Position numbers and translations under genes: made by a program. 64,000 nucleotides of DNA. Source: Sorghum bicolor. Its lineage: Eukaryota > Streptophyta > Magnoliopsida > Poales > Poaceae. Location of the stretch: the NCBI RefSeq assembly GCF_000003195.3, contig NC_012874.2:56453797-56517796 (forward strand). The letters are read 5' to 3'. The notes beneath the pieces were generated by a model. That model made no database searches, was not told where the DNA came from, and saw only the letters and a list, made by a program, of their open reading frames with translations. This document shows positions 55,815 to 64,000 of the stretch, one piece after another (position 1 is the first letter of the stretch; every line of letters starts with the position of its first letter).

Positions 55815-56290
55815 ATGGCCGTTGGTGGGCCGGCCCAGCTGGGCAAGCGGCCCACCGGCCCCTCCCCCTCCCCCTCCCTCTCACCCTCGCCCTCAGCACG
55901 GCCGCAAGGCCGCCGCCGCCGCCTCGGGTGACCACCCCGACGCTCTGGCCGCCTCGACTCCCCCCGTCTCCCAACGCCGCCTCGACTCCCCCACGCCGGC
56001 CGCACTCGCCGCGTCGCCGCCGGCGAGCCGCGGCCGCCGCGCGGGCTCTCTGCCTCCGCCGCGCCGAGCTCCCGCATCGGCCGGCGCGCGAAGCCGCCCC
56101 CGCCGCAGCCGCACGCGCACCCACTCCCACGTCGCAGCTGGGAGCTTACCTCGAAGAGAAGATGTCGGCGAGAAGGAGAAGGAGAAGGTCGCCGGCGATG
56201 GGAAATTTGGACAGCCTGGCGGCGTGTTTGAATAGAGGCTGGCGCCTTCGGGGACTTAGAAAATTTCGGGTCTGCGCGCGGAGTATATAT
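55815..56290. promoter_or_regulatory. GC-rich, CpG-dense island inside CACTA-2
   Basis: An abrupt 480-bp GC-rich segment between two AT-rich ones. It has many CCGCCGCC and CGCCTCGAC words, frames open on both strands (up to 149 codons) with no recognisable family, and Pro/Ala/Arg-rich translations. Upstream of the TnpA/Ulp1 gene on the minus strand, it is best explained as that gene's promoter and leader; Spm-type elements have a GC-rich methylation-controlled region next to the promoter. A captured host fragment is the alternative. Confidence 0.55.
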
Positions 56291-56297
56291 GGCCTCG

Positions 56298-56380
56298 ATT
56301 TCTACAGGCGGTTGGCATTGACCACCGCCTGTAGAAATACCTCTACACAGGCGGTGGTCAATACCACCCGCCTGTAGAAA
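56298..56380. repeat. Internal cluster of CACTA subterminal motifs
   Basis: Two inverted pairs of CTACAGGCGGT: ATTTCTACAGGCGGT (56298-56312) with ACCGCCTGTAGAAAT (56324-56338), and a second pair ending CCGCCTGTAGAAAG. They are the same motif as at both ends of the element but lie about 5.7 kb from either end, next to the GC island. Confidence 0.85.
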
Positions 56381-56389
56381 GTTTTTTGT

Positions 56390-57352
56390 AATTTTTATTA
56401 TTATTATTGTTTTCTATATTTTTGTTACTATTTTTTTATTGCATATTGATATTATAATATAATAATATTTTAACATAATTATTTCTATATTCTATATTGG
56501 TAACATATTTATATTGTTTATATATTATTTGTATAATAATATTATAATATAATTATATTGTTTCACACCTATATATTATTTTTATATTATTTTAAATTTC
56601 AAGCTTGATGAGCTCTAACTCCTCCCTATCCAAAACTTTTTCATTTGAAGACTTTTAGTGCCTAGTTGGACCTAGTTTGACCTAGTCAAAATTTGAAATT
56701 TCGCATTTCCACAGCTACACACACGTTTTCGAAACCCGAGACATCCCCAACTCGAAAAGTCATGAATACAAAGTTTGTTCCACTCATCAAGATATACATT
56801 TCATACATAGGACATTTTTGCATTTGACAAAGCGTTTCAAAAGTGTAGTTCTAAATCCACAAGTCTCATATATAGTTTCATAAAGTTTGTGTCACATTCA
56901 ACACTTTGTGACTAGAGTTTACCGATCCTTTCCCATATGCCAAAATATCCTATGTATGGAATGTGTATCTTGAGGATCTCTAACACCCATGTATTCAAAA
57001 GTTTTTCATTTGAGGTCATTTAGTGCCTAGTTTGACCTAGTTTGACCAAGTCAAATCTTGGATTTTTTTTGAAAAGTCACTTTGACCGGACCCTTGGTAG
57101 CCTCAGATACAAAAGTCATGAATACAAAGTTTGTCCAGCTCATCAAGATACACATTGTGTGTAAGGGTCAACTTTTCATCTGAGAGAGTTTGGACCACTC
57201 AAAATTTGAAATTTCACATTTCCACAGCTACACACACGTTTTTGAAACCCGAGACGTCGCCAACTCGAAAAGTCATGAATACAAAGTTTGTTCCACTCAT
57301 CAAGATATACATTTCATAAATAGCACATCTTTGCATTTGACAAAGCGTTTAC
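56390..57352. repeat. CACTA-2 internal long repeats and AT-rich tract
   Basis: TTATATT-rich sequence (56390-56600), then about two copies of the TTTGACCTAGTTTGACC unit also found three times in CACTA-1. Non-coding. Confidence 0.75.
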
Positions 57353-57616
57353 ATGATACAATCTAGGCCGCTACTATTCTTCCTTGTCCATCAGGGCGCA
57401 CCCATGGCAAAGAACTCTGTGGGATGCTTCGCTCAATATTTTTATCTTGATAGGATGGTCCACAAAGAGGGACATATCACTGAACTGGTTAAAAATCCTC
57501 CAGATCCGATACACCGTCAACTCCAACTGCTTGTTGCTTTCCTAGAAAAACTACATGCTTCGGTTTGTCGGTACTTTTCTTCTCATTCTTAGAAAGGATC
57601 TCTCAGCATAGAAAAC

Positions 57617-60600
57617 CTATGCAGCACGATTAGCAAGGATCCATGGGTCATCTTTATATCCCACCTTACTTAGATCAAGAACTCTGACCCCATAATTATC
57701 CACTGTGACATGTTTATCTTCAACCCATTGACATCGAAACACAGGGATCTGAAATGTACCATAGTCTAGTTCCCATATGTCCTCGATGAAGCCAAAGTAT
57801 GTAATAATATCACCAGTTTTGTCATCTACGGCCTCGCATCGAACACCACTATTTTGTGTCATGCTCTTTTGATCCTTAGACTTGGTATGAAATGTGAATC
57901 CACTAATGTCATAGGTTTGCCATGTTATGACTTGGCGTGATGGTCCAGATGCCAAAGCCTTGATGGTTTGTTTCTCAATTGTTTCCCCATATGGAATGTC
58001 CTGCTCCCTTAGCCATGTGTACAACTGTTTCTTGTGTTCCTTCATTACCCAATCCTCTGTTTGCCTAGGATTATGTTCTCGAAGCTCATCCATGTGTTGT
58101 TCAATCAAATGCTCCATTATCGAGAGCTGATGTAAGATGCTGTGATGTGCCTCAAGTATTGTATTATAATCTGGTTGGATGAATGATTTTCGTCCAATCC
58201 TCCCACATCCATGTAGCCTACCCTCATGTCTTGACGGAGGCAAACCTATTGCAACCTGGTCTTTTAGGACATTATTGCAGAATGGTCCACCGGACTCAAT
58301 CGCCTCTTCGGTACAATACCCCTCTATCATGGACGCCTCGGGACGAGCACGAGTTGATACATAGCCATTTAGTATTGACATAAAACGTTCGTAAGTCCAC
58401 ATTTCATGCAGGTACATGGGACCCAGTGCCTGTGTTTTTGGAACCAAGTGCACCACAAGGTGCACCATGATATCAAAGAATGATGGGGGGAAACACATCT
58501 CAAACTGTGACACTGTTTCCACTGCGAATTCCTGAAGGGATTCTAACTCATCACGGTCAATTACCTTTTGTGTGATCTTGTTGAAAAAGTAGCACAATCG
58601 TGTGACTGCCATCTTTAAGAATACTGGAGCTAAAGCCCCCATCTCCTGGTGGTGGGGATCGATAAGCCTGACAAGACAATCCTTTCAATGGTAGATGGTG
58701 AGAACTAAGTCAAACACCCACACAAATCTCCGTATGCTAGAGCAAAATCTAGATGGGACTTTCAATTTCTTCAACCACTCACACATCGCATGTTTCTCAT
58801 CTATGTGGAGGTTGTAGCTTGCGGCTGGGAGATGGTACTTCCCATTTTCTTGAAGAACAGGATGAAGCTCTTTTTTTATGCCTAACTGCACCATGTCAAA
58901 GCGTGAATTGAGTCCTTCCTTTGTCTTGGTCTTGATGTCTAGCAATGTGCCAATTAGACTTTCGAACACATTCTTCTGGACGTGCATACCATCGATCGCG
59001 TGTCGTACATCCAAGTCTTTCCAGTATGGCAAATACTCGAAGAAAATGGACTTCTTCTTGAATGTTGCCCCTGGAGTTGATTTGACATCCTTTCTTAATT
59101 TTCCATCCTTTGTCTTCTTTCCAAACACAAATTTAATGTTGCTGACTATTTTGAAAACTCTATGGCCTTTGCTATTACCTAGTGGTGCATCTGAGTTCCT
59201 TTCATCATTATTGTCAAAGTACTTATACATCTTTTTCAGGCGGTACTTGTGTCTTTTCGATAAGAAGCGTCTGTGCCTCATGTACACTATCTTCTTAGAT
59301 GCATTAAGGGACACGTAATGGGTTCCATCTATGCACACCACGCAACCAACCTTTCCCTTCAATTGCCCTGATAAAATAAAGAGAGCAGGGTAATCGTTGA
59401 TAGTAACAAAAATAATTGCTCTTAGCGTGAATGAATCTTTGCGATACTCGTCCAACATTTGAACACCTTTTTCCCATAACATTTTCATTTCCTCCATCAA
59501 TGGCTCCAGGAAAACATCCATGTCAACTCCAGGTTGAACTGGTCCAGAGATAAGTAAGGTTAGCAAAAGGTATTTTCGCTTCTGCATCAACCATGGAGGG
59601 AGGTTGTAGATGGTGAGAATCACCGGCCATGTGCTATGCTTGCTGCTCCTCTCAGCAAATGGATTCATTCCATCTGTACACAGTGCGAACCTAACATTCC
59701 TTGGTTCGCTGGCAAAGTCTCGGTGGTTGTCATTGAAATCTTGCCACTGCTTTCCATCGGCTGGATGGCGAAGCTTGCCATCATTTTTGTGCTCATCAGA
59801 AGCATGCCAACTCATAAGTTTTGCATCCTCAGGGTTAGCAAACAAACTCCTCAGTCGATCTACCACTGGAAGGTACCACATCACTAAAGCAGGAATCTTT
59901 TTCTGCGCATAATAGTCAACCTCTTCTTTATCTTTTCTCATGGGTTTTGAACTCTGTTGGGTGTTCTTTTGGGCCTTCTTTCGCTTCTTCCCTACTTTAC
60001 ACATGGAGGCAGCACAATCCTCTCGATAGTCTTTGTTTGTCTTGTACCGACTTGCACCACACTTTGCACAACTACCCAAGTCCTTGTAATCATCACCTCG
60101 GTACAGGATACAATGATTTCTACACGCATGGATCTTCTCGACACCCATAGTCCGCGGACTGATCAGCTTCTTTGCATAGTACGTGTTAGCAGGAACTTTG
60201 TTCTCCTTTGGAAGCATATCGCCGATAATACTTAAGAACGCATCGAATCCAGCATCGGACAAACCATACCTGGCTTTTGCCATCAACAGTTTTAGCACAG
60301 CTCGTAACGTTGTGTACTCTTTGGTACAACCTTTAGACTCATCATACAAAGGCTCTTCTGCTGCCTTCTTCAAGGCCTCCATCCCTTTTATTAATAACAT
60401 TGAAGGTTCAGTATGACGACGCAACATTGCCTCCAAGAATTCAGCATCTTCTGCAGCCGTATCATTTGGTAAGACATGAGTTCTTGCACCATCATTTCCC
60501 CCAGCAGATCCACCAGCGGTAACATTTGGCACAACATGTTCCCTCTGCGGTGTGTCGTGGAAAAACTGATCAGCAGGCATGCCTAGACCATCGGTGTCGA

Positions 60601-60883
60601 TGTGTGCTGGGTCCCCAACTGTATAAGGCGCTGAGCTACCCTCTCCATGCTTTGTCCAAATCAAGTAATCCTTCATAAATCCTCGACAGACTAGATGAGA
60701 AATGATTACTTCAGTATCTTCAAATAGAAGAATATTTCTGCAGTCGTAGCATGGACAATATATATGCTTCGTCTTTGTTCTCAAAGCATGGTTCTTAGCG
60801 GCATCAACAAACCTATGCACCTCAGGTATATATGATGGATCTAGTCTTGATAAGTTATACATCCATGAGGACCTCTCCATCAT
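57617..60883 (-). CDS. CACTA-2 TNP2 transposase, one stop codon from open
   Basis: About 1,089 codons in one frame from MMERSSWMYNLSRLDPSYIP, interrupted once by TGA at 58685-58687. Order: transposase-associated domain (residues 1-75, YCPCYDCRN); linker; Cys-rich KCGASRYKTN with CRNHC before it (about 255-285); TNP2 core (CIDGTHYVSLNASKKIVYMR, then RHAIDGMHVQKNVFESLIG); DUF4218-like (YLHEMWTYERFMSILNGYVS); DUF4216-like C-terminus (GDIITYFGFIEDIWELDYG). Around the stop about twenty codons differ from CACTA-1, and SHDCHVML reads KDCLVRL, so a conserved block is replaced as well as stopped. TNP2 performs excision and insertion. Confidence 0.93.
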
Positions 60884-61960
60884 GACCTATTGAAAAGTTA
60901 GTAAATTAATTGAAATATTGTCTACGAATATTTGTTATTAAAAATAAAAGAAGACCTAACAATTAAATCAAATTGAAAAAGGAATCATGGAAATAGTGAG
61001 AGGAGAGGCAACATCTTATACAAGAGGGCACAAAAATGCTTATCGCGTAATTAAATCAAATTTACATAAAAAATAACATCCTAAACAATATAATTTAAAA
61101 AACTAAAAAGAAAACTTACCTTTCTTAGCCACCTCCACCTCCTTCCAAGAAATGAAGATCAAATCCTCAAACCTTGTATTTTGACCTGTTGAAAAGTTAG
61201 TAAATTAATTGAAATATTGTCTACGAATATCTGTCATCAAAAATAAAAGAACACCTAACAATTAAATCAAATTGAAAAAGTAAAACAAGTATCAAAAATA
61301 AAGACAAAACCATAAATATATATCTTTATATCACTAAAATAAATTTGACAAGGTACAAAAACACTGTTGATTAAAACTAAATATATTATATCACTAAAAA
61401 ATTTGAGAATGAAACATGGAAATGGTGAGAGGAGAGGCAACATCTGAAGCAACCTCATATATAAAAAATGCTTATCGCGTAATTAAATCAAATTTACACA
61501 AAAAATAACATCCTAAACCATATAATTTAAAAAACTAAAAAGAAAACTTATCTTTCTCTCCCAAGCATGGAAACACCATTCATGGAAAGTACAACATATA
61601 TATTTCTTGGTTTCACAAATTAGAGAAGTAAACATAAAAAACAAGATAGGAGAGACATCATATATCCATCATAAGCAACTTTATTTGAGCAAAATAGACC
61701 ATACCTAGCTATTCTACTCTCTCTCTCTCATAGTGAAACCCTAGATCCAAAAAGTAGCTCAAATTGAGCAAGAGGGCACAAAATGAGGCATTAGAGGCAT
61801 CAACTAACCTTTCTTAGCCACCTCATTCCAAGAAATGAAGATCAAAACCTCCCCCCTTGTATTTTGGAAAAACTGGACCTCCAAGATGTGCTCCAATGGA
61901 ATGTGGCTGCTACCTACAGTTCTGCCCGAGGAGGAAGAAGGGGTTCTCAGGTATTTATAG
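60884..61960. other. CACTA-2 transposase upstream region
   Basis: AT-rich 1.1 kb between the transposase start and right subterminal repeats. A segment of about 120 bases (GTTAGTAAATTAATTGAAAT...) occurs twice, at about 60896 and 61195, and a longer AACATGGAAATGGTGAGAGG-type segment also recurs. Presumably promoter and leader; no TATA box is assigned. Confidence 0.5.
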
Positions 61961-61964
61961 CAAG

Positions 61965-62127
61965 ATAAATCACAGGCGATTTGTTATGTGAACCGTCTGT
62001 ACTGAGCCTTTTTATACAGGCGGTTTTCAATTCTAGCCGTACAAATTTTCAACACAGGCGCATTATAACTAAAACCGCCTGTAGAAATGTTTTACCCCCG
62101 CCGACTTAGAACCTCTGTGTACTAGTG
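61965..62127 (-). repeat. CACTA-2 right subterminal repeats and terminal inverted repeat
   Basis: About five ACAGGCGGTT-like motifs followed by the terminus CACTAGTACACAGAGGTTC (inverted). Fewer and more diverged copies than at the left end. Confidence 0.87.
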
Positions 62128-62168
62128 TACAGACGCACTAACAAAATAGGAGTATGTAGTGTTCTCCT

Positions 62169-62560
62169 CACTACAAACCCATAATAACAACCTTTGAATT
62201 AGCATCATAACTACAGACGCACGTAACGTGCACGTGTCGTTACTATTGTCTTTTAGAGACACACGTTTACCGCTAGTGTCTGTACCTACCTTCACACACG
62301 CTCGAATGTCTGTACGATGTCCACTAAAATAGACATGCTTAAAGAACGTGCCATACTACAGACCTGTGAACACGCGTTTGAGTGTTGTCATTCACACAGG
62401 CGCGTGTTCGATTTGAATCACAGTCGCATGTGGATTTGAATCTGTAAGTGTATTTTTAATATAGACGCTTGTTTTGTGCATCTGTAATAAGCCATATTAC
62501 AAACGCCGGATTGCCTACGCGCACTGGCGCATCTTTAATGTGTTTAATATAGTAGGAAAA
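62169..62560. mobile_element. Possible CACTA-like terminus with ACAGACGC repeats
   Basis: CACTACAAACCCATAATAAC at 62169 is followed by recurring ACAGACGCAC, GACACACGTTT and ACAGGCGCGTG words in the manner of subterminal repeats. No matching opposite end or target duplication is found in the window. Confidence 0.3.
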
Positions 62561-63999
62561 AAGAGAATTTTATTATGGTTGGGGAAAATTGGATGGCTGG
62601 TGAGAAGCAATCCGTGGATAGAAACGCATAGACGCCAAGGTGAAGCACCGGGAGGCACAGGTGCCTATTAAACGGACAACAAACTGAACTGAATTTGTTA
62701 TATGTGAGACCTATGAAACGATTGTCTGGCCAACCCTCTATGGATTGATGGAATGATTCGTAACACTTATCCAATCAGAGATTTTGTTCTGAAAACTAAA
62801 TTTTCTTCAGCGATTATACACACGATGGTTCCGAGCTCCCAGCTGCTTTTGATTCCTCCTCCATTCAGAGATTTATTTTTGTTCAGAAAACTAAAACTTC
62901 CTGTTGGGAACTTGGGATTGAAAGCTCATTGCTGGTTTTGTTTTCATTCACATAACTTGCTTATGTGACTCATGCCATGACGCAGACTCTAAACAAGCTT
63001 ACACAACACGGAAGCGTCGCAGACTTGGGGAATGCAGCAGTTGGAATCAGCACGACACATCGATCTGACAACGTGTATCTCTGGTTTTCAGTATCTTCAG
63101 TAGCGCAACTGCAACAGTAGTAGTAACGATCGCCCTCATCAGATGAGGAAGAAGTGGTAAAGGACGTCTTGGCGGAGCTTGACCCAAAGAACTGTGAGGT
63201 GCAGCATAGGCCTGCAATGCAACACCGTGGAAGATATTCCTCAACGTCAACGAGAAGCCGATGCGTTTCAACTCCGAGCAGCTGGCGACCTGCCCCAAGA
63301 ACTACTCTTAAACGAATAAAATTGACTAAAGAGAATATTTTGTGTAGGCACCAAGAGGCACTGCCCATTATTTCTGGAACCCAAAAAAATTGCTTACAGA
63401 TTGTTATGTCAAATAGCAAAAATGCTGAACAAAGGCAACAAACGTTTCACATGCAAGTTTTGAACTAATAAAGCAGATAAAACCTGTTGCAGTTCCTTTA
63501 AGCTCACTCGAGATACATGCGTCTAATTAGGTAATAAAATCGATATACATGCGTCTTTTATGCTCTCTCTTATTCTGTCTTAAAATTTCTAGAACACACT
63601 ACTATATTACAGGACGAATGGAGTACTTCCAAAAATTAGTTATATTAGGAGTAATTGAGAAGTGCTACAATAGTACACACCTGAAATAGCCAATATTGTT
63701 ATTTCTGGTATTATATCCGGAATGGAGAAGTTCTTGATCAAGCTTATCCAGAAGTTGACTCCTTTTCCCTTCCGGGTATGTAGGGTTTCGGGTCTCCAAG
63801 AGACCTTGTTGTTGTGTCTTGCGTGTCGCGCTTTCAGCGAGGCTCCTCCAGTGACGTGTCTTGCATATCGCGCTCATCATGGAGGCACAAGGTTCAGATG
63901 TGGACATCCCCGAAGCGTTGGCCGATCTAAAAATTGGCTAGGCCCTACTTTGAGCGATCTAGCTCCTTATCAAGTGTGTGATCTAATTTAGCGTCAACA
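62561..63999. other. Right flank without recognised gene
   Basis: About 1.4 kb. Frames of up to 149 codons (62970-63419 minus; 63154-63468 plus) overlap each other and show no family. At about 63585-63640 the sequence ACTATATTACAGGACGAATGGAGTAC resembles the end of a Stowaway-type MITE (GGACGGAGGGAGTAC) but the partner end is absent. Confidence 0.35.
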
Positions 64000-64000
64000 G

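Larger units (their letters stand above)
50659..62127 (-). mobile_element. CACTA-2: complete En/Spm-type transposon with two genes (TSD TAC)
   Basis: Termini CACTAGTACAGAGAGATAC (50659) and, inverted, CACTAGTACACAGAGGTTC (62127), flanked by TAC on both sides (50656-50658, 62128-62130). At 11,469 bp it carries on the minus strand a TNP2 transposase (57617-60883) and a TnpA-like/Ulp1 gene (51159-54942), separated by repeats, a GC-rich island and an AT-rich tract. Subterminal ACAGGCGGTT repeats lie at both ends and, unusually, inside at 56298-56380. Each protein frame has very few disabling changes. Confidence 0.95.

Noticed and set aside
55756..56377. Coding frames in the GC island, both strands
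   Set aside because: Pro/Ala/Arg-rich translations with no family; better explained as a promoter or leader region.
62970..63468. Convergent frames of 149 and 104 codons near the right edge
   Set aside because: They overlap on opposite strands, lack family resemblance, and codon patterns do not favour either.
63585..63640. Stowaway-type MITE
   Set aside because: Only one diverged end resembles the consensus; the partner end and TA duplication were not found, so it is mentioned only within the flank entry.

Overview
This is a plant nuclear, transposon-dominated window, most likely from a grass (Poaceae). The element types point that way: a Tat-lineage Ty3/gypsy element with an antisense plant-mobile-domain ORF, Athila-lineage elements, and grass-style CACTA elements with TNP2 and Ulp1 genes. 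I cannot name the species. I recognise no ordinary host gene. Nearly every readable coding stretch belongs to a mobile element, and most are damaged by stop codons or frameshifts.

Left part, 1-27,933: a nest at least four layers deep. A CACTA DNA transposon (CACTA-1, right part 21,814-27,933) carries an insertion of a Ty3/gypsy element whose 5' LTR (20,712-21,813), primer-binding site and leader (19,997-20,711) are visible. That element is interrupted by a Tat-type gypsy element (1-19,996, minus strand). The Tat gag is in turn split by a complete Athila-lineage element (8,220-17,444, minus strand). The Tat element has gag, protease, RT, two RNase H domains and integrase on the minus strand. 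A convergent multi-exon plant-mobile-domain ORF lies on the plus strand at 1-2,990.

Middle, 27,934-49,304: a short stretch with no recognised feature, a CACTA-like end (29,029-29,741), then a plus-strand Athila-type element (29,742-45,521). That element has gag, protease and an ATHILA ORF-1-like protein but no RT or integrase. It carries a full-length L1 LINE (32,090-39,153, 16-bp target duplication) and a 562-bp hAT-type element built from GCTATAGCG arrays (44,259-44,820, 8-bp target duplication). Its 3' LTR breaks off at a (TA)n tract. Beyond lie a (TA)n-flanked 1.6-kb block and a GC-rich repeat block.

Right part, 49,305-64,000: a 1.3-kb non-autonomous CACTA (TSD TAT), then CACTA-2 (50,659-62,127, TSD TAC). 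CACTA-2 has a TNP2 transposase frame with one stop codon and a second gene joining an En/Spm-type plant transposase domain to a Ulp1 protease. A GC-rich island and hairpin repeats lie between the two genes. The last 1.9 kb holds only weak repeat traces.

Within each autonomous family the genes work together: gag-pol makes particles, copies RNA and integrates; TNP2 plus the TnpA-like protein recognise terminal and subterminal repeats and move CACTA DNA; the LINE supplies its own endonuclease and RT. All calls rest on reading motifs, repeats and target-site duplications by eye; no database search was run.
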